This document shows positions 1 to 8,762 of a stretch of 64,000 bases of DNA, piece by piece. Each line of letters opens with the position of its first letter. The stretch's first letter is position 1. A program made the translations under genes and the position numbers. The stretch is from Cyanobacterium aponinum PCC 10605 (GTDB lineage: Bacteria; Cyanobacteriota; Cyanobacteriia; Cyanobacteriales; Cyanobacteriaceae): contig NC_019776.1 of assembly GCF_000317675.1 (NCBI RefSeq), positions 1,860,001-1,924,000 on the forward strand, written 5' to 3'. The notes under the pieces are model-generated. The model did no database searches. It was not told where the DNA came from and worked only from the letters and a program-made list of their open reading frames with translations.

Positions 1-611
1 CTTAGCCATCCTTGCTCATGATGATAAACTCCTGTATCTATGCCGAGCCATCCTTCTCCTTTGGCAATTTGACCCGGTTTTAGTCCGTTAAAGGTAAAGG
101 TTATGGTGTGACCAATGATGATTGTTTTATCTTGAAAATAGGGCTTTTCACTACTGTGAAATTCTGAGCGAATCCAACAAAATTGATCTGGGGATTGTTG
201 AGTAATATTTAAACGGGGGTCAACTCCAGCATGAACTAACCAATAATCTCCTAAGTCAAAGAAGAAGGGAAGACTTTTCATCCAGTCTATATGTTCAGCC
301 GAAGGCATTTTATGACCATAACTCATTACAGTGGCGTTGCCTCCATTTTGTAACCACGATTGGAAGGCTTGATGATTAAGTTTTCCGTTTCCTAACGCAT
401 CGAGTAACATAATTTCGTGATTACCAAGGATGCAATGGTAGTCATTTTTCATGACAAATTCTACCACCTGAGAACTTTCAGGACCACGATCAATTAAATC
501 TCCTAAAAAATAAACTTGATCCTCGCTTAGGGGAGCAATGTGATTAAACAAGGAACATAATGCTTCGTAGTGACCATGAACATCTCCGATAACCAATCTT
601 TTATTACTCAT
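1..611 (-). CDS. Metallophosphoesterase (PPP-type serine/threonine phosphatase family), 3' end beyond window
   Basis: The reading frame starts at ATG 609-611 and stays open to base 1, so about 203 residues are visible and the C-terminus is missing. The translation carries the calcineurin-like metal-binding series in order: GDVHG near residue 9, GDLIDRGP near 42, GNHE near 65 and a later LVHAG and GHT. These residues normally hold two metal ions and hydrolyse phosphoester bonds. This set is typical of bacterial PPP-family protein phosphatases and of related diadenosine tetraphosphatases, so the substrate is open. The gene diverges from the MiaE-like gene, with about 100 AT-rich bases between them. 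No signal peptide or membrane segment is visible, so it should be cytoplasmic. Confidence 0.85.
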   Translation of the reverse strand, partial: MSNKRLVIGDVHGHYEALCSLFNHIAPLSEDQVYFLGDLIDRGPESSQVVEFVMKNDYHCILGNHEIMLLDALGNGKLNHQAFQSWLQNGGNATVMSYGHKMPSAEHIDWMKSLPFFFDLGDYWLVHAGVDPRLNITQQSPDQFCWIRSEFHSSEKPYFQDKTIIIGHTITFTFNGLKPGQIAKGEGWLGIDTGVYHHEQGWL

Positions 612-709
612 TCTATTTATTTAAGATATTTATGTTTACTAATAGAAATATATAAGTTTTTATCCTAGTCTAACTAAATTTATTTTATTATGGGTAGGCT
701 GGTTATTTT

Positions 710-1321
710 TTGATTGCTTACAAATTCGTGTTTAGTTTCACTAAAATTAACTTACTTTGTCAACCCACTCAGTCTGCATGGTTAGAACAGGCTTTGGATA
801 ACCTTGATCTCATTTTACTTGATCATTCTCATTGTGAACGCAAAGCGGCGGGGGTGGCGGTGAATTTTTTATTTCGCTATCCTGCCCATGAGGATTTAGT
901 TTATCAGTTAACAGCGATCGCACAGGAGGAGTTAGAACATTTTGAGCAGGTAAATCAATGGTTAAAGAGAAAAAATATTCCTCTTGCTCCCTTAAAACCT
1001 TCTCCTTATGGTGCTACTTTGAAACAGGCTATTAAAAAACAAGAACCTCACAGACTTTTAGATTCTCTGCTTGTCTCTGCTTTAATTGAAGCGCGATCGC
1101 ATGAAAGATTAGGATTACTTGCCCAACATTGCCCTGATTTAGAGTTAGCAAAGTTTTACCGAGGGTTAATGGCTTCTGAAGCTAGACATTATGGCATTTA
1201 CTGGGTATTGGCTACTCAATACTTCGATCGCACCATTGTTGATTTACGCCTATCTGAATTGGCACAACTAGAAAGTGATACTTTAAGTAACCTTCATCCT
1301 GAACCGAGAATTCATAGTTAA
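710..1321 (+). CDS. miaE: tRNA 2-methylthio-N6-isopentenyladenosine(37) hydroxylase, MiaE-like
   Basis: MiaE-family enzymes hydroxylate the isopentenyl side chain of ms2i6A at tRNA position 37, using a ferritin-like di-iron centre. Visible candidate ligands are E43 (HCERK), the E74-x-x-H77 pair (EELEH), E127 (IEARSHE) and the E157-x-x-H160 pair (SEARHYG), spaced as in a four-helix bundle. The 203-residue length fits the family. The frame opens with TTG at 710. There is no in-frame ATG before the conserved region, and the ATG at 690 is in another frame and stops at once, so the exact start is uncertain. HIP1-type GCGATCGC sites occur inside the gene. It stands alone between the divergent phosphatase and the convergent kinase gene. 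Confidence 0.85.
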   Translation: MIAYKFVFSFTKINLLCQPTQSAWLEQALDNLDLILLDHSHCERKAAGVAVNFLFRYPAHEDLVYQLTAIAQEELEHFEQVNQWLKRKNIPLAPLKPSPYGATLKQAIKKQEPHRLLDSLLVSALIEARSHERLGLLAQHCPDLELAKFYRGLMASEARHYGIYWVLATQYFDRTIVDLRLSELAQLESDTLSNLHPEPRIHS

Positions 1322-1517
1322 TAAAGGCAAAAGGCAAGGGGTAAACCCCCCTTTATCCCCCCTAAATAGGAGCGGGGCTGTTTCATTTTCAAATTTTAAA
1401 AGAAAAATAAAGGCGATCGCCTAATAAAATAAGAGGGTTTCCCCAAATCCCCTACCACCAGCAGACAACTTCACATTGAACTCAAGTGAAGTTAAGAGTT
1501 TGAGAAAATTCGTTCAC

Positions 1518-3038
1518 TTAAAAAATCTTCCACCAAAGACGACTACCATCAGGAAACGTTGTATTTCGATTTACCTTTGCAGATTTTAATTGTTGCTGAT
1601 TAATTTTGGCATTTTTTAAGTTTGCCCCCGAAAAATTAGCGTTAGTCACATTGGCATTAGTGAAGTCGGCACTGCCTAAATTTGCCCCTGTAAAGTCAAC
1701 GTTTTCAAGGTTGCTTTTGGAAAAATAAGCCTGAAACAAATTGGCATTAATAAAATTAGCATTCGTCAAATCGGCAGAGTAAAAATTGGCTTGAGATAAA
1801 CTACTCTCTTTAAAATTAACCCCTTGTAATTGAGAATAGCGAAAAATACATTTAATTAATTTGCTTCCTTGTAGATTGAGGTTTTGCAACTCTTGGTCAC
1901 TAAAGTCTTTTTTGCCGTTGTTGTGAGCATTAAAAAATCTTTCCTCATTCCATTTTAATAACATTTTCTTGGGGCGATCGCTTTTTGTTTTTCGTTTTTG
2001 GATTGCCTGTCTTAATTGTTGGGCAGGAGACATGGTTTTACTAATATCACCAACGGTAATTTCCGTTTCAGACAAAGAAGAAATATTTGCTCCAACGCTA
2101 GATACAGGAGTAGGAATACTTAACATATTACCTTCAAGGGATTCTACGTCAAGGGCAATAATCACATCGTCCACACTTTTGTAACGATCTCTAGCATTAA
2201 TAGCCAACATTTTTTCTAAAATCTTAACCATTTTGTCACTCAGAGAAACTTCCTGTTGCCATAATAATTCACCGTTATCCGAGTCGATGGGAAAATTTTT
2301 CGGTGATTTCCCTGTTAACAAATAAAGGCACGTTGCTCCCAAAGCATATATATCACTAGAGTATATTGGACGCATGGCTAGTTGTTCGGGGGGGGCGTAA
2401 CCCATTGTACCCACAGATAATTTAGTTAATGCCGTTTGTCCAAAGGTTTTCGCCAATTTGGTATTAACTTCATCTTTCACCGCACCAAAATCAATTAAGA
2501 TTAGTTTCCCATCTTTTTTGCGACGTAAGATGTTTGCAGGTTTAATATCACGATGAATGATTTTTTGGGAATGGATATATTTTAAAACAGGGGTAATTTC
2601 TAGGAGAAATCTTCGTAAAGCTAACTCTCCATAAACTCCTTCATATTTTATTTCTCGTTGTAAATTTTGACCATTAACTAATTCTTGAATTAGATAAAAT
2701 TGTCCTTGATCTTCAAAATAGTCTAATAATTTTGGTATTTGATGATGATTAATCTGACCTAAAATTTTCGCCTCTCTTTCAAACAAATTAATTGCCGTTT
2801 TAACCGCTTGGGGGTCATCTGCATTGGGGCGTAATTGTTTTATAACACACAAAGGATTTTCAGTTACAGTTAAATCTACTCCAATAAAAGTCGCACCGAA
2901 TCCTCCTTTTCCTAAAACTTTAATGGCACGATAACGATTGTTTAAAATCAGATTTGCACCGCAGGTATAACATTGTTTTAGTTTAGGATGATTTTTCGGC
3001 TGGGAGCAATTAGGATTTAGACAATAACTAATAATCAT
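1518..3038 (-). CDS. spkB: Serine/threonine protein kinase with N-terminal Cys motif and C-terminal pentapeptide repeats (SpkB-like)
   Basis: This 506-residue protein has three parts. Residues 1-30 hold two cysteine pairs (C6/C11 and C23/C26), probably a zinc ribbon or redox motif. Residues about 37-300 are a Hanks-type kinase: glycine loop GKGGFGATF at 43-51, lysine K67 (VIKQL), catalytic loop HRDIKPAN at 162-169, DFG at 183-185 and a later GTMGYAPPEQ. Residues about 385-480 are pentapeptide repeats of the A(N/D)LxN type, forming a beta-helix likely used for protein contacts. The same architecture is known for Synechocystis SpkB, which is linked to oxidative stress and motility. The kinase residues are intact, so activity is expected. 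A Ser/Thr-rich linker (about 300-340) could be a phosphorylation target. Confidence 0.88.
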   Translation of the reverse strand: MIISYCLNPNCSQPKNHPKLKQCYTCGANLILNNRYRAIKVLGKGGFGATFIGVDLTVTENPLCVIKQLRPNADDPQAVKTAINLFEREAKILGQINHHQIPKLLDYFEDQGQFYLIQELVNGQNLQREIKYEGVYGELALRRFLLEITPVLKYIHSQKIIHRDIKPANILRRKKDGKLILIDFGAVKDEVNTKLAKTFGQTALTKLSVGTMGYAPPEQLAMRPIYSSDIYALGATCLYLLTGKSPKNFPIDSDNGELLWQQEVSLSDKMVKILEKMLAINARDRYKSVDDVIIALDVESLEGNMLSIPTPVSSVGANISSLSETEITVGDISKTMSPAQQLRQAIQKRKTKSDRPKKMLLKWNEERFFNAHNNGKKDFSDQELQNLNLQGSKLIKCIFRYSQLQGVNFKESSLSQANFYSADLTNANFINANLFQAYFSKSNLENVDFTGANLGSADFTNANVTNANFSGANLKNAKINQQQLKSAKVNRNTTFPDGSRLWWKIF

Positions 3039-3153
3039 GGGTGTATAAAAGTCAGTGGGTTTAGCTTCGATGGAGGCTTATAACATTAAAGATAACTTGA
3101 TTTTCGACAATTTGTTTATAGTATTGAGTATCAGGAGATTAAACAATCAGAGA

Positions 3154-4209
3154 CTAACTACTGGCATTTTCTTTCGTCAGTTTTGGTTTGAGATAAAGAT
3201 TTTCTAATACCACCCCTGCCCCTGCTACCCAAGGAGGAACTATTAATGCTCCAATAATACCCAAAACTTGCACCCCACCCAACACTGCTAAGAGTTGGTA
3301 TAAAGGCTCAATTTCCACACTTGAACCTACTAATAAAGGATCTAGTACATAAGTCTCTACATTTTGAATAATAACAAATAAGAGTAGAACCCACCAAAAA
3401 GTTAACCCCCCTTGGGCGATCGCAACTATTAAGGCAGGGATAGAGCCAATAACAGGACCAAAAAAAGGAATAAGGTTAGTAAAACCAGCAATAACCCCTA
3501 AACCAAGGGCAAATTCACTGATTCCGATGAATTTTAAGCCAATAGTAATGGCAACACCAAGGATAAGAGAAACTAAAATTCTACCCTGAATATATTTTCC
3601 CATGCGATCGCTCATAGGTGGGAATTGGGCTTCTAATTTCGCATCCCAAGGAGAAGGGAAAATACTGACAAAGTCTTTAATTAGTTTTTTTGAACCAGCT
3701 AATAAATAACCAGAAAGAATAATTGATAATAAGATATTAAAAATAGCTCCGACAATGCCTCTCGTAAGCCCTAAAGAACTTAAAATGACCTTCTGACTCG
3801 ATCGCACTGCCCAAGATGCTAAAGCCTGTAAATCAAGCCACTGATCAATTAAATTTAAGGCTTGAGGCTCAGTAATACCAAAACGAATAATTAACGACTG
3901 AGTTAAATTTGTAATAATGTCCAAATATCCGGGAAGTTTTTGTAATAACCGCTCTATTTGAGCTATGACAGTAGGCCCAATTACTAATCCTCCCCCTGTA
4001 ATAATTAAGATAATAGATAAATAAGCCAAAATAACTCCTAACCAGCGAGGAATACGCATTTTTTCCCCGCAATCGACAATAGGAGCAAGGGTAGCCGCCA
4101 AAACAACGGAAATCATTAATATAACCAGTAAACTTCTTAACTGCCACAGCAGAAGAATTAGTAAAACAGTTATCGCCACTAAGGCAATATTACGGAAAGA
4201 AATGGACAT
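3154..4209 (-). CDS. AI-2E family transporter (PerM/YdiK-type permease)
   Basis: The protein has about 351 residues and a series of hydrophobic segments: two near the N-terminus (about 6-30 and 58-80), one near 150-175 and a cluster from about 200 to 335. A central soluble stretch holds the family-typical region around SDRMGKYIQGRI, and a G/P-rich segment follows (FTNLIPFFGPVIGSIPALI). This is the PF01594 pattern. Members of this family have been proposed as autoinducer-2 exporters or sodium/proton antiporters. Cyanobacterial substrates are unknown, so the name is a family label only. The start is set at ATG 4207-4209; the TTG one codon upstream is less likely. It lies 115 bases downstream of the kinase gene on the same strand, with no other obvious partner. 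Confidence 0.82.
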   Translation of the reverse strand: MSISFRNIALVAITVLLILLLWQLRSLLVILMISVVLAATLAPIVDCGEKMRIPRWLGVILAYLSIILIITGGGLVIGPTVIAQIERLLQKLPGYLDIITNLTQSLIIRFGITEPQALNLIDQWLDLQALASWAVRSSQKVILSSLGLTRGIVGAIFNILLSIILSGYLLAGSKKLIKDFVSIFPSPWDAKLEAQFPPMSDRMGKYIQGRILVSLILGVAITIGLKFIGISEFALGLGVIAGFTNLIPFFGPVIGSIPALIVAIAQGGLTFWWVLLLFVIIQNVETYVLDPLLVGSSVEIEPLYQLLAVLGGVQVLGIIGALIVPPWVAGAGVVLENLYLKPKLTKENASS

Positions 4210-4278
4210 CAATCCCCTTATTGAATTAAGAATTAAGAATTAAGAATTAAGAATAAAAAACGCCTAACTTTCATTACT

Positions 4279-5031
4279 GTTACAGTCGAACGAGAAGTCA
4301 CCTTCTCGCACTCTGCTTCAAAACTGTACGTGCGACTTTCACCGCATACAGCTCCTGAATAACAAAGCTCTTGACATGAGCAGAAATTAGTCTATTTCCT
4401 TGTTTGATGAGTTTTCACAGCTATATCTTTTACCTCAAAAAGGGTATCCAAAGCATAACACCATTACTTATCCCCAAACATCTTTGTTATCCGTCTCTTG
4501 TCTGCCTATCTTTGGAGTTACCCAAAAAGCATTTGCTTTTAGAGACATCCTCTCCCTTCAATGGTTTATGGATGGTTTCCTACTGTTTTCACAGAACCGT
4601 TGAGGGTTACTTCGTTCCTAATCATCATTGATTGAACTGTTAGGATGATGCTATCCACCGAGAACTATATGGGATACTTGTAAATAACGTAATGACATTA
4701 TTTACCCTAGTTCCATTAACATTTTGTTCATAGCTTAACAGCCCCTTTAGCTATTTGTAATTAACGATGGTTCAGATACATCTTGACTTTCGCTATCCAT
4801 AAGTTCTTGCTTGGCGGGTTTCCAATGGGGGCTATCAGATACCGCCTTCTCTCCTCGCTCATCACCAGAAAGTTACCAATTTTCCAGCAACAGGAGACGC
4901 TTTCACTCCAAGTATCAAGAGGGTAGGATTTACACCTACATGATGATTAAGTTGTCAATGTACTAAATAAATTGATACATTGCCGCTAATCCCCTAGATT
5001 ATAAATCTAGTTTCTAGCGAACGAATCGCAC
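4279..5031 (-). mobile_element. ORF-less group II intron
   Basis: On the minus strand the element opens with the group II 5' consensus GTGCG (5031-5027) and ends near a domain VI hairpin followed by AAC at about 4279. Just inside the 3' end is a domain V-like hairpin (4320-4354) with the AGC catalytic triad and a GAAA tetraloop. The intervening sequence has the conserved-looking stretches of domain I, including TGTAGGTGTAAATCCTACC near 4920-4940. No reverse transcriptase or maturase frame is present: the longest frames here are short and match no known protein. The total is about 753 bases, the size of a ribozyme core with a trimmed domain IV. It sits in non-coding DNA between the permease and TerC genes. 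Splicing would need a maturase supplied in trans. Boundaries are read by eye and may be off by a few bases. Confidence 0.8.
4320..4354 (-). ncRNA. Group II intron domain V hairpin
   Basis: Read on the minus strand, this 35-base stretch folds as GAGCUGUAUGCG / CGCACGUACAGUUUU around a GGUGAAAGU segment. The AGC triad lies at the base of the stem and a GAAA tetraloop caps it. Several base pairs (C-G near the base, U-A in the middle) are kept, so it appears structurally intact. The next hairpin, 4285-4319, would be domain VI, with a possible bulged branch-point A near its base. Confidence 0.8.
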
Positions 5032-5119
5032 CATTACTCATTACTTGTTTCCCCCTCTCCTCCGCTCCTTTCTCCTTTTTTTTGCTGTTGCGAAAAAAGT
5101 TACAAGTATTTTTTTTTTT

Positions 5120-5830
5120 TTAGGATTCAGGAGAATCTTTAACTTCTAAATCGTTCTTTTCCGAGAATCCCCAAGTAAACATTCCAATAATAATACCAAT
5201 CATAAGCCATTCTGGAGGGACTAAAGAAGGATAAGCCACTTTAAGAATAAGACGGAGGCCTACTAAACCAACAGTAATAAATCCTGCGTCTTCTAAATGG
5301 GTAAATATTTGAATCCAATGGATAAACAAACCAGCTAAGAAACGTAGGGCAATAACTCCAATAGTACCTCCTGCGATAATTAACCAGATTTCATCAGCAA
5401 CAGCAATGGCAGTGGTGACACTATCTAAGGAAAAAGCCAAATCAGTAAAAGCAATAATCGGTATTGCCTGCCACAGGTTTTTGAAATTCAGTTTTGAGTT
5501 TTCATCGTCTTCACCATTTTCTTGATTTGAATTGACGAAATAACGAAAAGTTAGCCAGAGTAAGTATAATCCTCCTAATAATTCAAACTGCCAAAATTTA
5601 ACAATCCAAGCGGCGGTAATAATCAAGGTTATTCTTAAAACATAAGCCATTAGTAACCCAACATTTAAGGCGTATCGTTGTTGTTTAGAGTCTTTTAAGC
5701 CTTGAGCAATAGAGGCTAAAGCTATGGCATTATCCGCAGATAATACAGCTTCCAACGCAACCAAAATCACTAAAATAAAAGCAGTATCAATACCGAAATC
5801 GATAGAAGGATGTAAAATTTGCTCTAACAT
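5120..5830 (-). CDS. TerC family integral membrane protein
   Basis: The 236-residue protein is almost entirely hydrophobic, with about seven membrane segments. It carries the two acidic signatures of the TerC superfamily: EAVLSADNAIALA near residues 28-40 and FTDLAFSLDSVTTAIA near 128-143. Conserved aspartates inside membrane helices are thought to bind metal ions. TerC-family proteins elsewhere act in manganese export or metal loading of secreted proteins, and plant TERC homologues act in thylakoid membrane insertion. The cyanobacterial role cannot be read from sequence. ATG at 5828-5830 starts the gene. The YqgF-like gene diverges from it, with a short AT-rich shared promoter region. There is no ter operon here; the TerB-like gene in this window is 27 kb away. 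Confidence 0.87.
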   Translation of the reverse strand: MLEQILHPSIDFGIDTAFILVILVALEAVLSADNAIALASIAQGLKDSKQQRYALNVGLLMAYVLRITLIITAAWIVKFWQFELLGGLYLLWLTFRYFVNSNQENGEDDENSKLNFKNLWQAIPIIAFTDLAFSLDSVTTAIAVADEIWLIIAGGTIGVIALRFLAGLFIHWIQIFTHLEDAGFITVGLVGLRLILKVAYPSLVPPEWLMIGIIIGMFTWGFSEKNDLEVKDSPES

Positions 5831-5953
5831 TCAGATTTTTTACCTTTTTCCAGATGTTTACTTTTTTATTTATATTTTAGCTTTTTGAGGGTAATACTAT
5901 TTTTATCTCTAGTTTGTAAAAAGTTTATTATATTTTTGCGGAGTTTGTCATTT

Positions 5954-6355
5954 ATGATATTTTTAGGTTTTGATCCGGGTAGGGATAAATGTGGTTTGGC
6001 TATCGTGACAATAGATAAGCAAATTTTATGGCATGAAGTGATAAAAAGTGAAGATGCGATCGCATCCATTCAACAATTGTGGTCTAAGTATCAACCCAAT
6101 AAGTTAATCATAGGGAATTTGACCACCTCTCAAGAGTGGAAACAGAAAATAATAGATAAACTAAATTTATCATCTGCTATTGAATTCGTAGATGAAAAAA
6201 ACAGCACATTAGAAGCAAGAGGGCTATACTGGCAAATGTATCCTCCAAAAGGCTTAGGAAGATTAATTCCTCAAAGCCTGAAAGTTCCTCCTCGCCCCAT
6301 TGATGACCTAGTTGCAATACTGTTAGTGGAACGCTATATAGATAAGCTAACCTGA
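5954..6355 (+). CDS. RNase H-fold nuclease of the YqgF/RuvX type
   Basis: Starting at ATG 5954 the product has 133 residues and begins at once with the family's first motif, FDPGRDKCGLAIV, whose Asp is the first catalytic acidic residue. IIGN lies mid-protein (about 56-60), VDEKNSTLEAR near 80-90 carries the second acidic cluster, and PIDDLVAI near the C-terminus gives the last Asp pair. YqgF proteins mature the 5' end of 16S rRNA and were also proposed as alternate Holliday junction resolvases. An in-frame extension back to 5885 exists but adds a non-conserved hydrophobic leader, so the ATG at 5954 is preferred. Some cyanobacteria carry a second, more typical YqgF, so this may be a divergent paralogue. 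Confidence 0.78.
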   Translation: MIFLGFDPGRDKCGLAIVTIDKQILWHEVIKSEDAIASIQQLWSKYQPNKLIIGNLTTSQEWKQKIIDKLNLSSAIEFVDEKNSTLEARGLYWQMYPPKGLGRLIPQSLKVPPRPIDDLVAILLVERYIDKLT

Positions 6356-6720
6356 GTTTGGGATAAATTTTCATCTATGAATGATGGAGAAAAGGGCAAT
6401 TTAATTAATAGTGAATAGTGAATAGTGAATAGTTGATAATTACTCGTTACTCGTTACTCGTTACTCATTACTTTCTTCTAAAACCTGAAACCTGAAACCT
6501 GAAACCCGATACCTTATCTCCCTCTCTCCTCATCCCCTCATCTCTCCAACACCTGCAACCTGACACCTGACTCGATATTCTTAAACCGAACTGAGGTGAA
6601 TTGGTGAATTAAAATCTCTTGAAGATGAAATTTTAGTTAAGAATTAGTAAAAACCTGATAGTAGAAAGAACTTTTTTGGTAGCATTATGGGGTAATTGTT
6701 GGCAATAGGGCAAAGAAAAT
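6356..6720. repeat. Intergenic tract of heptamer repeats and dispersed-repeat ends
   Basis: No gene is visible here. The tract contains short 7-base tandem repeats with different units: GAATAGT (about 6408-6432), GTTACTC (about 6442-6465) and CTGAAAC (about 6482-6507). A CATC/CTCC-rich stretch follows, then a dispersed-repeat end reading TATTCTTAAACCGAACTGAG near 6574-6594. Such short tandemly repeated repetitive sequences are a known cyanobacterial trait. The last 100 bases before radA are unique, AT-rich and probably hold its promoter. Confidence 0.75.
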
Positions 6721-8253
6721 ATGGCAAAAACCAGAACTGTTTATATCTGTAACTGTTGCGGTGCAGAATCTTCTCAGTGGTTCGGAAAATGTCCCAGTTG
6801 CGATACTTACGGTTCTTTGGAAGAAGTCATCCTTAATAGTAACGGAAACTTTAGCCGAGGTGGTTGGCAGTCAAATGCTCGTCCTCACCAAAAAAACGTC
6901 ACTTCCCCACAACCAAGAATTTCTGTCAAGTTTTCTGATATAAAAGAAGAAGAACAACCTCGCATGAATTCTGGCTATCAGGAACTCGATCGAGTCCTAG
7001 GAGGGGGAATTGTTCCGGGTTCTTTGGTGTTAATTGGGGGAGATCCCGGTATTGGCAAATCAACCCTATTGTTACAAACTGCTAATCAGTTAGCGATCCG
7101 TTTTCCTCGCATTCTTTACGTTTCAGCCGAGGAATCGGGACAACAGGTCAAATTAAGAGCTTCTCGTCTAGGGGTAGGAGTGATAGAAGAAGATGAGGAG
7201 GATCTTAATCACAATCATAATGGTAATGGACACAAAGGGAATCAGACTAATCAAGACTATAGTGAACCGAATCTTTATGTTTTAGCAGAAACAGATTTGG
7301 AAGAAATTTTAAGGGAATTGGAGTCTCTCAAGCCTCAAGTTGCGATTATTGACAGTATTCAAACTCTTCATTTTGCCACTCTCAACTCTGCTCCCGGCTC
7401 TGTCTCTCAAGTAAGAGAATGTACTTCTGCCTTAATGCAGGTTGCAAAGAGAGAGGGAATTACCTTATTTATCGTCGGTCATGTAACTAAAGAAGGTGCG
7501 ATCGCAGGTCCTAGGGTGTTAGAGCATTTAGTCGACACTGTACTATATTTTGAGGGCGATCGCTACGCTTCCCATCGTTTATTAAGATCTGTGAAAAATC
7601 GTTTTGGGGCAACCCATGAAATCGGTATTTTTGAGATGGTGGATCATGGTTTAGACGAAGTTTCTAATCCTTCTGAGTTGTTTTTAAGCAGTAGAGATGA
7701 ATTAGCCCCCGGTACGGCTACAATCGTTTCCTGTGAGGGGACAAGATGTATAGTTGTTGAGTTACAAGCCTTAGTAAGTCCCACCAGTTATACTTCTCCC
7801 CGTCGTTCTACCACAGGGGTTGACTATAATCGACTGCAACAGATTTTAGCGGTTTTAGAAAAACGAGTGGGAATTCCCCTTTCCAAATTAGATGCTTATG
7901 TAGCATCCGCAGGGGGATTAGGAGTCGAAGAACCCGCCGCCGATTTAGGCATGGCTATTGCCATTGTGGCTAGTTTTCGCGATCGCACCGTTGACCCCCG
8001 TACGGTTTTAATTGGTGAAATAGGTTTAGGGGGGCAAGTACGCTTAGTCTCACAAATGGAATTAAGGCTTAAAGAAGCGGCTAAACTAGGTTTCAAAAGA
8101 GCGATCGTTCCTAAAGGTCAAACTTACCCCAGCGATTTAGGTTTAGAGATTCTCTGTGTCGGAAAGGTCATAGATGCGATCGTTTTAGCAATTCCTAATC
8201 AATCTTCTTCCTCTGTGGATATAAATGGAGATTCTATTGTTGAAGATCAATAA
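6721..8253 (+). CDS. radA: DNA repair protein RadA (Sms)
   Basis: RadA is a RecA-like DnaB-type helicase that helps process recombination intermediates and extend D-loops. The 510-residue protein shows the expected order: a C4 zinc finger at the N-terminus (C10/C13 and C24/C27), an ATPase core with Walker A GGDPGIGKST at about 106-115, the RadA-specific KNRFG motif at 292-296, and a C-terminal Lon-like domain (about 350-500) with VASAGGLGVEEPAADLG. A hydrophilic insert rich in Asn, His and Gly (about 156-182, near NHNHNGNGHKGN) interrupts the core after a conserved ASRLGV segment. It looks like a lineage-specific loop. ATG 6721 follows an AAAGAAAAT leader with no strong Shine-Dalgarno. The gene is monocistronic as far as the window shows. 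Confidence 0.96.
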   Translation: MAKTRTVYICNCCGAESSQWFGKCPSCDTYGSLEEVILNSNGNFSRGGWQSNARPHQKNVTSPQPRISVKFSDIKEEEQPRMNSGYQELDRVLGGGIVPGSLVLIGGDPGIGKSTLLLQTANQLAIRFPRILYVSAEESGQQVKLRASRLGVGVIEEDEEDLNHNHNGNGHKGNQTNQDYSEPNLYVLAETDLEEILRELESLKPQVAIIDSIQTLHFATLNSAPGSVSQVRECTSALMQVAKREGITLFIVGHVTKEGAIAGPRVLEHLVDTVLYFEGDRYASHRLLRSVKNRFGATHEIGIFEMVDHGLDEVSNPSELFLSSRDELAPGTATIVSCEGTRCIVVELQALVSPTSYTSPRRSTTGVDYNRLQQILAVLEKRVGIPLSKLDAYVASAGGLGVEEPAADLGMAIAIVASFRDRTVDPRTVLIGEIGLGGQVRLVSQMELRLKEAAKLGFKRAIVPKGQTYPSDLGLEILCVGKVIDAIVLAIPNQSSSSVDINGDSIVEDQ

Positions 8254-8282
8254 ATTATATAAAGACAAAAGTAATAGATTTT

Positions 8283-8521
8283 ACCTGAGTTCGATGAAAA
8301 AACTTTTGAAAAATAAGAAGTCAACTATTAATCTTAATCGACGAAATTTTCTCTGAAACAATCATTAAATTGAGACAAATATATTTAAAATCAGTTTAAC
8401 AGCAGTTTATTTCAATTATAATCTCCCTCCCTATTACCCTTCTCCCCTTTTAAAGGGAGACACAGAGGGGTTTCTCTGTTCCCAATCTTCACCAGACAAT
8501 TTTTTTATATCGAACTCAGGT
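8283..8521. repeat. Dispersed element bounded by 13-bp inverted repeats
   Basis: ACCTGAGTTCGAT at 8283-8295 is repeated exactly in inverted orientation as ATCGAACTCAGGT near 8509-8521, enclosing about 213 bases. No protein is encoded inside. The right-hand end, with its preceding CACCAGACAA segment, recurs in variant form near 1462-1492, 11912-11940 and 49401-49432, which marks it as a dispersed family. A GAGG/CCCC-rich unit (8430-8478) of another repeat family is nested within it. The gap from 8254 to 8594 holds nothing else I can identify. Confidence 0.6.
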
Positions 8522-8594
8522 GATTTTAGGCATTAAAACCACTATAATTGAAGGTTTAACTTGTTATTATTGACATCTAAAAACACACGAGAAG

Positions 8595-8762
8595 TTATTT
8601 ATACTCATTGTTAAGCATAACTTGATCTATGTGGGTGGGCGACAAGCAATAGTTTTCTTGTAGCAGAGCAATTATGACCTTAGATAGTACATAACTAATT
8701 GAGTGACTTTGATATAACAACCAATAAGGAGTATTACGATTAGGAGAAGCCCACCACTTCAT
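8595..8762 (-). CDS. Small hypothetical protein (55 aa) with a strong ribosome-binding site
   Basis: I do not recognise this protein. The case for a gene is its start: on the minus strand a perfect AAGGAGG (8775-8769) lies six bases before ATG 8762-8760, stronger than most sites in this window. The 55-residue product begins MKWWASPNRNTPYWLLYQSH and continues with a mixed hydrophobic segment (ISYVLSKVIIALLQ) and a polar tail containing LSPTHIDQVM, which may form a short helical domain. There is no signal peptide and no cysteine pair. It could be a small regulator or a conserved cyanobacterial hypothetical. An upstream in-frame start at 8789 would place the Shine-Dalgarno inside the gene, so it is not preferred. 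Confidence 0.6.
   Translation of the reverse strand: MKWWASPNRNTPYWLLYQSHSISYVLSKVIIALLQENYCLSPTHIDQVMLNNEYK

Noticed and set aside
4400-4631. Two overlapping plus-strand frames of 67 and 75 residues
   Set aside because: They lie antisense to the group II intron, have no ribosome-binding site and their residues read like structured RNA, not protein.
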